From Letharia columbiana (lineage: Eukaryota; Ascomycota; Lecanoromycetes; Lecanorales; Parmeliaceae): a stretch of 64,000 bases of DNA. Positions within the stretch are counted from its first letter, which is position 1; each line of letters begins with the position of its first letter. Shown here piece after piece: positions 21,620 through 31,941 of the stretch. The notes beneath the pieces are model-generated. The model saw nothing but the letters and a program-made list of their open reading frames with translations, was not told the DNA's origin and ran no database searches. The position numbers were made by a program, and so were the translations under genes. The stretch covers positions 248,001 to 312,000 of the forward strand of contig NW_023501081.1 of the NCBI RefSeq assembly GCF_014066305.1, given 5' to 3'.

Positions 21620-24600
21620 GAATTACTCGTATATATAGAATACTTAATATTTCTTTTTTCGGGTCTCTCACTAACGTATAGAAGGTCTTAAAATATTATT
21701 TCCTTTACTATTCGATGTCTATAAGGATCGCATTTAATAGCATATCCTTAATAGGCTTGCTGTCGCCTTTATTATTTCCGTTGAGGGCGTTAAAAAGAGT
21801 ATTATATATCGTATTATCGATAATCTCCTCGCGTTTAATATTTATATTACGCCTTGTATAATTAAGAGAGAGCGATCGTTCGCGATTTTTTTTGACTATA
21901 AGAATTAAATTAAGGGTTTTTATTAAGAGTAAGTTATAGATATATTAGAATAAAATATAGTATAATCTATTTAATCGATTTAATCTACTTATTAGTTAAT
22001 TTATAATCTTAAAAACTCTATATTTTATAAAGATTAATAAAAAAAGCCTTCGCCGCGAGATCTTAAAACGCTTATAGATTTATTATAACGTATACTTTTT
22101 AAAGATTAGCAAGTTTATATATAATATACTTATCTTTTTAAATAAAAGTATAATTAATAAGTATATAATATAAAGAAAGCGAGACTATACAATCTTTGAA
22201 ATTCGGCTAACGATATAGATTTCTATTAAATATTCTAAGCGATATAGCGTTTTATCGATGTATTACTTAGATAATATTTTTTATTATTATATTTATTAAA
22301 ATAATATCGATAATACTTAATTCGAGTAGTTTCTTAAAAATAAAGTCTTTTCTCGCTATAATTTATTCTCTAATCTAAAGTTAGTTCTTATTATAAATAA
22401 TTACTTTATATATTATATCGTTAACGTTAAAAAACTCTATAAGAAGTAAGACGTTATAATCTTATATTTACCCTTATATTCGTCGGATTTTAACTTTATT
22501 AAAAAGTTCTTTTCGGTTCTTAAGGTCTGGCTAAAGAGGTATTTTAAGCTAGCGAAGAGTATATTATTTAGATAATACTTAAAGCTAGCTATATAGACTT
22601 ATAGTATAAAAATTTATATTAAGATCTACTTCGTATATATCGATATATTAATAAACGATTATAAAGAGAAAGAAGAGAAGTTATATAAGAAAGATAAAGA
22701 CTATTATTCGAGTAGCGAGAAAGTCTAAAGATAGAGTTTTAAGTCTTATCTTAGCGTAATATAAAGAAAAAACTCTTATATCTAACATTTTTACACCAAA
22801 ATATAATCGTTTCTCGAGATTTTTTTTTTATATTTTAGCCCACATTTAACTCGTATTTTATACTATTTAGATTATTTAAATAGATAATTATTAATTAATT
22901 TTAAATATATTAAATATTCGAGATTTATGTAACGACGACAGATCCGGCGCTAATTATCGATTATCGAACCTTATTTTCTAAACTCCGATATATAGCTATT
23001 TAGGCCTTCTCCTCCCCCTTCTTTCCCTCCTTATCGCTATTCTTATTAATAATCTTATTTTTTAATAGAGTAGCGGCGGCGAGAGCGTTTAAAGTAGTAT
23101 ATAGCCGACGACTAGCGAATCTAGTAATAGAGGTAATAGTACGAAGCCGTAGTACCTTTATAAAGTTCTTTATCTTATTCTTTAATCGTATAATTATTTC
23201 TCTTAAAACCTCTATCTCTTTTTAATTAGAAGGCGATATTCGATATATTTACTTTAGTATATATAACTCTACTTTAATCTTTTCTAAAGCGTCTATAAAA
23301 GCCGCTTTCTTACTTAAATTCCTCTAGATTTATTAGATAAAATAGCCCTTCGTAATTTATCTATATTACCCTCTACTCAAATTAAATTACTTAATAATTA
23401 AGACGCTTTAAAGAGCGATTAATTAACTATATCTAAATAAGATAATAGCTTAATTAAATTAGATAGATAAGGCTAAATAGACTAAGTCTAAGTATGCGCG
23501 TACTACTATAAAAAGAAAATATTAAGACTGTTAAAGTATTGATTAATAGGGCGAATAGCCTTAAACTTACTATTATTAATATAAATTATACTACTATTAA
23601 TACGCATTATACTACTATTACTAAAAAGTCTTATATCGTAAGAGTAAGATATCTAATCTATTAAGTAATATATTAATTAATACTAGAGTAGTAGTAGAAG
23701 TAGAAATAGAAGGGTTAATAATCGTATGAATTTTCTTCTTAATTAACTTAATCTCTTTATTAATAGTCTTTATCTTTATAGTTCGATCTTATTAAGACTT
23801 TATTCGCTTTTGCATTCGTATAAACGAGTTTTCGATATTAATATTATATTTCTACTTCGCTATAGCCTTATTTTATTTAATAATTTAATCGCCGTCGAGT
23901 AGATAATAAATATTATCGAGACCGTCTAATTATTAGTAATAATATATTCTTTCTCGATAATCGAGCTTTAAATATAGCTATAGCTTTATAATCTTATAGC
24001 CTTCAAATTTAAGCTTTCTTTTTAATTTCTTCGCCTTCTTTATATATAGTATTTACTTAATAATAGCGCTATTAAACCTAGGCGTCTTAATCTTCTTCTT
24101 CTATTTCTTCTTCTTATTAAATTTAAATAATTTAGAATTATCTAATATAGTAGCGGAGTTATCTAAAGAAGAGTTATCATCGATAATCCTATTAATCTTC
24201 TTTTACTTCTTCGAGAAAGACTCTTTTATAATAAAGAATTCCGATTTAAAAAAGTCTTTTTTAAGATTATAGATATATATAATTCTTATAATAACCCCTT
24301 TTCTCTTTTCCTTAACTAGCTATTATCTCGCTAGATTATTAATATTCTCTTACTTAATAATATCGCCGTATTAACTATTTATAGCCTTAATGTTTCTTAA
24401 AAATAAGAGCGTAATAATAGCGTTCTGAAGGATTATTCTATAGTCTTTCTTTTTTATCTTCTATTTAACCTCTTAAATAATAATTAAATTAAACTCGTAG
24501 AAATTAAATCGTTTAAAGATAATAAAATAGGTCTATATCTTCTTTTCTTTTCATAAAACACTTATACTAATAAAATAGGTTGATAATTTTATAAAAGGAT

Positions 24601-24785
24601 TAATAGACTGAAATAGAACGATAGAAGAAGGGCTTTATTCGATTTTATCAGGCTTACCGATAAGAAGAAAGGGTTTCTTCGTCGACTTAGATTTTAGGAT
24701 AGATTTCTTCGGTTTACGCCTCTCTTTAATGGCGTCGACGACGATTTAGACGGCCTCCTTATTAAATCTATTAGGGGGCCGCTTA
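21620..24785. repeat. AT-rich RIP-mutated repeat block 1
   Basis: Almost no CA or TG dinucleotides, although CG is still common in words such as GCGA, TCGC and TAGCG. All long frames are broken by TAA/TAG. This is what RIP (C to T preferentially at CpA, both strands) produces. A Tc1/mariner-type transposase can still be read at about 22000-22740; the rest (22900-24785) I could not assign. The edge lies only about 75 bp before the start of the gene at 24858. Confidence 0.85.
22000..22740 (+). pseudogene. RIP-degraded Tc1/mariner-type transposase
   Basis: Read in the plus strand, the stretch 22350-22600 still shows phrases of the DDE domain with transition damage: LVLIINNYFIYY, where the family has a VLIMDN-type Asp motif, then YLPLYSSDFNFIKKFFSVLK, the counterpart of the YSPDFNPIE-type block, and VWLKRYFKLA. 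The catalytic acidic positions are replaced by residues expected from G to A changes, and stops interrupt the frame. Upstream 22000-22350 is probably its N-terminal part. Inactive. Confidence 0.7.
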
Positions 24786-24857
24786 TTCCGTATACTAATA
24801 GCCATATTTAGCGACAGCGAGGTATGGGAGATTGGTGGGAGCGATAATATAGTGGGC

Positions 24858-25454
24858 ATGTCTAAACAAATCACAGCAGGTCTCACACCTACTGCAGGAT
24901 TGGGCCAAGCAGCCGCAGTATTATCGACAATGGGCGATGTACCCCAACCCTCCAGCTTGCTCCAACCCGACTTCAAACGTGATAACTCCACATCCACCAA
25001 ACCCAAGCCTCTGGCCCCAAACACCTTCACCGGCATGGTCGACACTAGCGACGCCGCCGTCGAACGCCGCTATAAAGGGACCTTCAACGCGCTCGGAGGC
25101 ACAGCCTTATACAATCGCCGCCTCGAAGCCAACCTCGCGCTCAACAGAGAGAAAAGCGGTGGATACGCCGAGTGGAACCGCAGGCGTCAGGATGCTATTG
25201 ATAGGGGCGAGGATCCGAATGCGGATTTGATTGCCAAAATGGACGCGAGACGGCCGGATAGCTATCTTGAAAGGGCGTGGAGAAAGCTGAGTGGGAAGAA
25301 GAAGACGAAGGCGGAAGAGAAAGAGGCCAAGGAGGCCAAGGAAAAGAAGGTGGTGGAGGCGAAGGCCAGGGCTGGGAATGAAGGAGACTTGGGGACAGTG
25401 GATGTATATCAGGGTTTGGCTGGTGGAAGGGAAGATGATGGGATCATCAGATAA
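24858..25454 (+). CDS. small hypothetical protein, Lys/Glu-rich C-terminus
   Basis: 198 codons from the ATG at 24858 (MSKQITAGLTPTAGLG); the frame also opens at a GTG two codons earlier, but the ATG is the likely start. Not recognised. The first ~60 residues are Pro/Thr-rich. A middle part (SDAAVERRYKGTFNALGGTA, then LNREKSGGYAEWNRRRQDA) looks conserved and basic. The tail has a Lys/Glu/Ala-rich helix (KTKAEEKEAKEAKEKKVV). No signal peptide. RIP-mutated DNA ends only about 75 bp upstream, so the promoter is extremely short or lies partly inside the degraded block. Converges with the ARC1-like gene, 130 bp between stop codons. Confidence 0.7.
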   Translation: MSKQITAGLTPTAGLGQAAAVLSTMGDVPQPSSLLQPDFKRDNSTSTKPKPLAPNTFTGMVDTSDAAVERRYKGTFNALGGTALYNRRLEANLALNREKSGGYAEWNRRRQDAIDRGEDPNADLIAKMDARRPDSYLERAWRKLSGKKKTKAEEKEAKEAKEKKVVEAKARAGNEGDLGTVDVYQGLAGGREDDGIIR

Positions 25455-25584
25455 GGAGATGAGGAAAGGACTGCTTGCACTCCAACGGGCGGAATACAAT
25501 TACATATACGACGTGAAGACACAGGAGTCCTGAGAGCTTCGGGCAGCTTTATGGGTATTTGTAACGTTTAATGGCTTTATGACT

Positions 25585-26916
25585 CTATCGCACCACCGCT
25601 CCTTTCAAGCTCTTCACAGTACACCGCCCTCCACTCTTCGTCACCAACCGCTTTACTCCCTTCCCCTTATCCCCATCTGTATCCTTCAAGGCTTCCACTC
25701 CACTCGCCTCGAAACCCACTTCTAGGCCCTCGGTCGTAGTAAACCCGGGTTGCAAGCTCTCCCAGACTTTCTTTTTTGGATTCAGTACCCCTTCTGGCTC
25801 CCCTTCCCACCCATCAAAGCACACCCTCTCGCCAGCAGCCGCTACTTCCGGGGGGGTGACCAATTCCACTGGACCTTTGTGATTGTCCTCTTCGCCTTCC
25901 TTTGACCTCGGTGACGCGGCTAGAACCATAGCAGCAGACTTCACACCTCTCATCGTCACAGGCTTGAGGTTGCAAACAGCTATGATCTTCCTCCCCTGCA
26001 TTTCCTCCAGCGGTACCAAACCGTTGAGCCCAGAGCATACAGTACGTACGACCTTGCCTTCATGTTCCGAGGTGTTTTCAGTACCGGGAGGGTCTCCGCA
26101 GGCGATGGTAGAGACGTAGAGAGAATCGGCGTTGGGGTGCGGGACGGCTTTGAGAATGTGGCCGACGCGGAGATCAATGAGGTGTGGGGAGAGGGGCGTC
26201 TCTTTCGGCGGTTGCTTGGCTGGTTTAGGAGCTTTTTCTTTCTTTTCCTTCTTGCTGGGTTGGGGCGTGGCGCCATCAGCTATTGCTGTTTTGGATTGCG
26301 CTTCTTCTTGTGCCTTGCCCTTGCCCTCCTTGCCTCTGCCAACCACTAATGGCGCCTGCCCTTCTGCAGCTGCGGCTAGAGCTTTCTCTTTCTTCTTGCG
26401 CTCTTTCTCCTCCTTGGGATCTAGAGGCTTGTGTATAAATTTGAGGTCGCTAGCATCGATGTTGACCTTGTCGTCTGCTGAGAGTGACAGCCCAAATAAC
26501 GGGGCATTTTGCACAAAATCGATGTATCGTACGATGTGATGGTAGCCATGTTCGCCGGTCCGTTCCTCGGCACTCCATGATCTCACTGCTGGGGCTAATC
26601 TGTGAAACATGGCTGCGTCTGCTATTGAAGGCTTGCTGCCGAGTAGAGTTGTGCGAGTAGAGAGGTGGATGTTGAGTGAGCCCAGACGTTCGGCATGTTT
26701 TGCCTCGTCCTCATCAGAGGCAGCAAGATGAGATGATGCAGTCAGCCATTGTGATGTTTCGACCTTCTCGTTGTCCGTGTAGACAGTGTCAGGGTAAAGC
26801 TGGTGGGAGGTGTTGCTAGATAGATCTGCTACCGAGGTAGTGACTGGTACTGCAGAATGGAAGGAGGAATGTAGAAAGGTGACGAGGTCTTTTGGGGAGG
26901 ATGTTGAGGTCGACAT
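25585..26916 (-). CDS. ARC1: ARC1-like tRNA-aminoacylation cofactor (EMAPII/Trbp111 tRNA-binding domain)
   Basis: 443 codons without introns. Residues ~1-155 are a GST-C-like helical domain (GSKPSIADAAMFHRLAP), known in this family to hold aminoacyl-tRNA synthetases. Residues ~165-240 are a very basic linker (KEEKERKKKEKALAAAAEG; KKEKKEKAPKPAKQPP) that binds RNA. From about 245 a Trbp111/EMAPII OB-fold starts with LIDLRVGHILKAVPHPNADS, followed by VCSGLNG and NLKPVTMRGVKSAAMVLAAS, the diagnostic blocks of the tRNA-binding domain. Role in yeast: Arc1 delivers tRNA to the methionyl- and glutamyl-tRNA synthetases in the cytosol. The C-terminus carries an extra ~45-residue basic tail. The promoter side has only about 165 bp of normal DNA before the AT-rich repeat block begins. 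Confidence 0.88.
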   Translation of the reverse strand: MSTSTSSPKDLVTFLHSSFHSAVPVTTSVADLSSNTSHQLYPDTVYTDNEKVETSQWLTASSHLAASDEDEAKHAERLGSLNIHLSTRTTLLGSKPSIADAAMFHRLAPAVRSWSAEERTGEHGYHHIVRYIDFVQNAPLFGLSLSADDKVNIDASDLKFIHKPLDPKEEKERKKKEKALAAAAEGQAPLVVGRGKEGKGKAQEEAQSKTAIADGATPQPSKKEKKEKAPKPAKQPPKETPLSPHLIDLRVGHILKAVPHPNADSLYVSTIACGDPPGTENTSEHEGKVVRTVCSGLNGLVPLEEMQGRKIIAVCNLKPVTMRGVKSAAMVLAASPRSKEGEEDNHKGPVELVTPPEVAAAGERVCFDGWEGEPEGVLNPKKKVWESLQPGFTTTEGLEVGFEASGVEALKDTDGDKGKGVKRLVTKSGGRCTVKSLKGAVVR

Positions 26917-27084
26917 GGAGTAGGAAATGGATGAGAACGCTGGTTTCCGGGGGCGAATTGACCAGGACTGGAAGACTCGTGGAGTCCAGCATCGATTCTG
27001 GCGTGGGAAAAGCCTCAGCAGTGCCAGCTTCGTGTATTTTCTGGAAAATTACGTGCGGCTACTGCTCCTGCGGATTAATGGAAT

Positions 27085-28232
27085 AATATAATAGATTTAT
27101 TCTCTACGATCTTATATTAAATAACTTAATTAATATAAAAGAAGTTAATATAGTAAACGAATATAAAGAATATTATAAAGAAATTAAGCGATAATAAGAT
27201 TTTAAGTACTAAGAATACGACTTAGCTCTTTAAGATCTTACGTTATATACTCTCTATAATTTTATATTAAATTATTATTTAATAAGCGAAGAATACTATT
27301 ATAATTTAATTTATTATTTCTACTATATTAAGAAGTAAGAGAAGAAACTATAATAGATAAATACGAAGAATATTACGGAGAAATTAAGCGATAATAAGAT
27401 TATTATTATTAAGAATACGACTTAGCTCTTTAAGATCCCACGTTATATACTCTCTATAATTTTATATTAAATTATTACTTAGTAAGCGAAGAATATTACT
27501 ATAACTTAGTTATTTTATATTAAATTATTACTTAATAAGCGAAGAATATTACTATAACTTAATCTATTATTTTTACTATATTAAGAAGTAAGAGAAGAAA
27601 TTATAATAGATAAATACGAAGAATATTACGAAGAAACTAAGCGGTAATAAGATTACTATCGTTAAGAATACGACTTAGCTCTTTAAGATTTTACGTTATA
27701 TTAGTTATTTACTTAATTAATTACTTAGCTAGTTACTTAATCTAATACTCTATAAAAGAAGAAGTAAGAGAAGAAATTATAATAGATAAATACGAAGAAT
27801 ACTACGAAGAAATTAAGCGATAATAAGATTATTATTATTAGAAATATAGCTTAACTCTTTAAGATTCCACGTTATATACTCTCTACGATTTTATATTAAA
27901 TTATTACTTAGTAAGCGAAGAATATTACTATAATTTAATTTATTATCTTTACTATATTAAGAAGTAAGAGAAGAAACTATAATAGATAAATACGGCGAAT
28001 ATTACGAAGAAACTAAGCGGTAATAAGACTATTATTATTAGAAATACGACTTAGCTCTTTAAGATCCCACGTTATATACTCTTTACGATTTTATATTAAA
28101 TTATTACTTAGTAAGCGAAGAATATTACTATAACTTAGTCTATTATCTTTACTATATTAAAAAGTAAGAGAAGAAACTATAATAGATAAATACGAAGAAT
28201 ATTACGGAGAAACTAAGCGATAATAAAACTAT
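27085..28232. repeat. ~200-bp tandem repeats, RIP-mutated
   Basis: A recognisable word (AAGTAAGAGAAGAAA followed by TATAATAGATAAATACG) recurs near 27332, 27585, 27761, 27961 and 28161, that is every 176-253 bp, mostly 200. Other parts of the unit (TTATATTAAATTATTACTTA, AATACGACTTAGCTCTTTAA) recur in the same order. The array resumes at 29544 after the LTR element. CA/TG are nearly absent. No coding potential. Confidence 0.85.
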
Positions 28233-28387
28233 TGTCAAGGAAATGGATGACTGGGTCATGAATTCATGGTGGTGTAAAAGATGTTGATTATTCTATGTGC
28301 CTGCAGGGCAGATATGTGCGGTGCCAAGCCACGCTAGGCCCAATCGGGTGGTAGCTCTGAAGGAGGCCTTGGCGTACCGTAACAACA
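28233..28387 (-). repeat. left LTR (3' LTR in element orientation)
   Basis: 155 bp, identical to 29389-29543. Read on the minus strand it begins TGTTGTTACGG and ends CCTTGACA. Confidence 0.8.
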
Positions 28388-28475
28388 TGCCCGCAAAGAA
28401 TAAAAAAAGACACGTCCTCGTGGCTGCATCCCTGGATAGCTACATCAAGCGTGCGCCGTCCATATATCCATGCAC

Positions 28476-29258
28476 CTATCCTTGGCCTATAGCCTCCATA
28501 TCCTTCGCGAATCGAATGTAGCCGGGCGGAGAGGCGAGAGCGAGAAGAGAGGTGAGAAGAGAGGCGAGAGGGGTGGCGAAAACTGGTGTATTGCTGAGGC
28601 GAGAGGAAGGTTCTCCGCAATTATGCATAGTGGCCTGGTGTGCAATTGTGGAGAGTGTGCCCGCTTGAATAGGACTGCCGATGCCCGTGCTCTTGTTCTT
28701 CTCCATAGTCTTCTCCGTAAATTTCTCCACATTTACCTGTTGCAGATCGAAATATCCCACATCCTCTGCTCGTAAGTGGCCTGAATTTGTATGGTAGGAC
28801 GAGTCGTTCGTGTGAGAGAGTTCCTGCTGTGGTATTTCAATGTTGGGAAGCGGAGTCGCATTGGGAGGCGGAATAGGATTGGGAGATGAAGTAGGATTTT
28901 GGTATAGTGCGGGGCCCAAAAACTGTTCGATTCTCTCTAATCTCTGCTCAAATCTCTGCTCAAATCTCTGCATTTCTTGACGCATCATACCACCAAATGC
29001 AGTCATTAGGCCATTGATCGTATCTTGTGAGAGGCCGGGGACCATTGACTGTGGATTTGGTGTGTTGACGGCTTGATGGGAGGTGCTTGGCACGAGTTCT
29101 CCGCTTGTTTCTCCGCTGTTTTCTTTGACTTCGTGGCTGTGGGCGATACGACTGAGTGCGTATGTTATAAGGTCAAATAGCGTAGAGACGGAGGGGCGCT
29201 TTAATAAGCCCCAAAAGAATTTTATTAAAGCCTTTATTGAAAAGATTTTTTTAATTGG
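28476..29258 (-). CDS. gag-like protein of the LTR element
   Basis: The frame is open on the minus strand from about 29258 to a stop at 28476. There is no ATG near its beginning, so the start is unknown; the first in-frame ATG is at MVPGLSQDT. Visible parts: SVSTLFDLITYALSRIAHS, then a helical MRQEMQRFEQRFEQRLERIE (coiled coil), a Pro/Asn-rich linker with three similar phrases (PNPIPPPNATPLPN), then LRAEDVGYFDL, a phrase that resembles the beginning of gag domains of fungal Ty3/gypsy elements. It breaks off soon after, with an unrelated-looking Ser/Leu-rich end. No zinc knuckle. Probably a truncated gag; whether it is made is unknown. Confidence 0.5.
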   Translation of the reverse strand, partial: PIKKIFSIKALIKFFWGLLKRPSVSTLFDLITYALSRIAHSHEVKENSGETSGELVPSTSHQAVNTPNPQSMVPGLSQDTINGLMTAFGGMMRQEMQRFEQRFEQRLERIEQFLGPALYQNPTSSPNPIPPPNATPLPNIEIPQQELSHTNDSSYHTNSGHLRAEDVGYFDLQQVNVEKFTEKTMEKNKSTGIGSPIQAGTLSTIAHQATMHNCGEPSSRLSNTPVFATPLASLLTSLLALASPPGYIRFAKDMEAIGQG

Positions 29259-29388
29259 GTTTTTTTAAAAAAAAAAAAATTACCTGCTAAGAAGAAACGG
29301 GGGGGCGATCTTTCAATTTATATTATTTCCGTGTTTAGGTAATATAAAAAAAAAAAAAAAAGAACCTGGTTTTGTTTTTTTAAAAAAT

Positions 29389-29543
29389 TGTCAAGGAAAT
29401 GGATGACTGGGTCATGAATTCATGGTGGTGTAAAAGATGTTGATTATTCTATGTGCCTGCAGGGCAGATATGTGCGGTGCCAAGCCACGCTAGGCCCAAT
29501 CGGGTGGTAGCTCTGAAGGAGGCCTTGGCGTACCGTAACAACA
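29389..29543 (-). repeat. right LTR (5' LTR in element orientation)
   Basis: 155 bp, identical to 28233-28387. The RIP-mutated tandem array resumes directly after it with AAGTAAAAGAAGAAATTATA. Confidence 0.8.
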
Positions 29544-31129
29544 AAGTAAAAGAAGAAATTATAATAGATTAATGTGGAGAATACTATAGAGAATACTATG
29601 AAGAACATTACGAAGAAATCTAGCGGCGATAAGATTATTATCGTTAAGAATATAGCTTAACTCTCTTATTATATACTCTTTATGATTTTATATTAAATTA
29701 TTACTTAGTAAGCGAAGAATACTACTATAATTTAACTTATTATTTTTACTATATTAAGAAGTAAGAGAAGGAATTATAATAGATAAATACGAAGAATATT
29801 ACGAAGAAATTAAGCGGTAATAAGGCTACTATTATTAAGAATACGGCTTAGCTCTCTAAGATCTTATATTATATACTCTCTATAGTTTTATATTAAATTA
29901 TTACTTAGTAAGTAGAGAATACTATTATAACTTAGTTTATTACTATAATAACGTTATAAGAGAAGAATCTACTATAACGCTTATAGTTAATTAAGCCTCT
30001 ATAGAAGAAATATCGAATAATATATATTTAAATGAATTAAAGCTATCTTATTTCTCGAAAGATTTTACTATAATAGAAGATATTATAGAATTTATACTAC
30101 TAATTAACACGTTATCTTTATTTCTTTTTAGTATTTTAATACTTCTTACTATAAGAATATAGTCTTTCTCTATTTTTTATAGGTAATTATTACGGATTAA
30201 TCTTTTATACTTAATATATCTTTCTAATTAGACTTTAGCGCGCCTTTCTTTATATATATATATATTTATAGATTATATAGATTAATAGAATAACTTTATA
30301 TTATATTTATATTATATAATATTAAGAACTATTTCTTAATAATAGTTTTAATTAAAAAAATAGATTATAAATTTAATTTATGGGCCTATACTTATAGATT
30401 ATAATAAAATATTACTATATTAATATTATTAATTATTTAAATAATAGATTATTATATTAATAATTAAATATCTAATTAATAAAGAGTATAATTATTACAT
30501 AAAATTGAGAATATAAAGAGCTTTTAAGTTTTCTATTTAATATAAATTTTATATTTATTTAATTATCTTTAAATTTAATTATATTTTAAAAAAATCTTTT
30601 ATCTAATTATATTAGTTAAGATAATATTATATATTCTAAATATAAATAAATTTTAGATATAAATATATATTAATACTTTCTCTTAGTTAAGATAATATTA
30701 AATATTTTAAATATAGTTATCTATTAATACTTCTTATAATTTAAAATAAATCTAAAAACTATTATAAATTATATACACTTATTATATCTCTAGATATTTT
30801 TTAAAAATAATTCTATATATTATATAATAAAGTATAAATAAAGGCCTATGAATTAAATTCATAAAGTTGAATTTTTCTAAGTTAAATAAAGTTGGATTTT
30901 TCTAAGTTAAATGAAATTTTAGCCCTAGCTCTAAGTCAAATCGAACTCTAATCGCTTACTATACGTTTTTAATTTATTTCTATTATTACGAAATTAATAA
31001 AGAAGATAAAAGCTCTAATTCTAAATTAATTAGATTTTACTTATTTTCTATATAATACTTAGTCTATTTAACTTACTTCTATTATTATAGACGAATAAAG
31101 GCCTATAAATTAAATTTATACTTAGTTTT

Positions 31130-31560
31130 TTTTAAATTAGAGTTATCGAGTAAATTTTGATAAGTAATCTTTGATAAGCGATATTTGAATTCCTTGCTTT
31201 TAAATATCTATAAGACTAAATTTAGTAATTCTTTTCTTATCTGAAAGCCTATTATCCGTTCTATAATTTAAATAAAAAATCGCAAAAATTGAATAGAAAA
31301 TAAAAAAGTTATCTTAAAATTAAATAATGTATACCTATTTTTTAATTAGGACTGTCGAGCGGACTTTAATAAGCGAACTTTGATAAACGATATTTGAGCT
31401 CCTTATTCTTTAATAGTTATAAGATCGAATTTTATAATTCTTTAAGTATTAAATAGCGCAAACTACCCTCTATAATTTAAAAAAGAAATTTCAAAATTTT
31501 AATAAAAAATAAAAAAGTTATTCTATATATAAATAATATATATCTATTTTTTTAATAAAG
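31130..31560. repeat. two tandem copies of a ~210-bp unit
   Basis: Phrases recur about 210 bp apart in the same order: TTTGATAAGCGATATTTGA (31170-31190) and TTTGATAAACGATATTTGA (31380-31400), then TATAATTTAAA..AAAAAATCGCAAAAATT and its counterpart, then AAAAAAGTTAT followed by AAATAATRTATA. Copies differ mainly by transitions. The origin is unknown; possibly a duplicated LTR or terminal segment. Confidence 0.65.
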
Positions 31561-31756
31561 GTAACGCGGGAGGTCGAGATTTTAATTTACTCGCGATAAT
31601 TTAGCTAATCTCATAAAAGAGCGTAGTAAATTATATTTATAATTAAAATATATAAAATTTAAGATTTTTAATTTAAAATAAATTTATTTATTATAAAAAA
31701 AAAATAAAAAAAAAATAAATATAAAAAAAAAAAAAAAAAAAAATATAAAAATATTA

Positions 31757-31941
<185 letters not shown>

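Larger units (their letters stand above)
28233..29543 (-). mobile_element. short non-autonomous LTR retroelement, not RIP-mutated
   Basis: A 1311-bp island of normal composition bounded by two identical direct repeats of 155 bp, each starting TGTCAAGG and ending GTAACAACA (TG..CA ends on either strand). Inside, on the minus strand, is a gag-like frame but no protease, reverse transcriptase or integrase, so the copy depends on another element. Identical LTRs and intact CA/TG content, against a fully RIP-mutated surround, point to a late insertion. The two flanks do not show an obvious 5-bp target duplication, and they lie at different points of the tandem repeat unit, so the insertion may have been followed by recombination or loss. 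Could also be a partial copy of a larger Ty3/gypsy element. Confidence 0.72.

Noticed and set aside
24746..25045. 99-codon minus-strand frame over the start of the small hypothetical gene
   Set aside because: Runs from coding DNA into RIP-mutated DNA and has no motif.
28233..29543. The 155-bp direct repeats as a simple segmental duplication
   Set aside because: TG..CA ends, a gag-like frame between them and total base-composition contrast fit an LTR element better, although a target duplication is missing.
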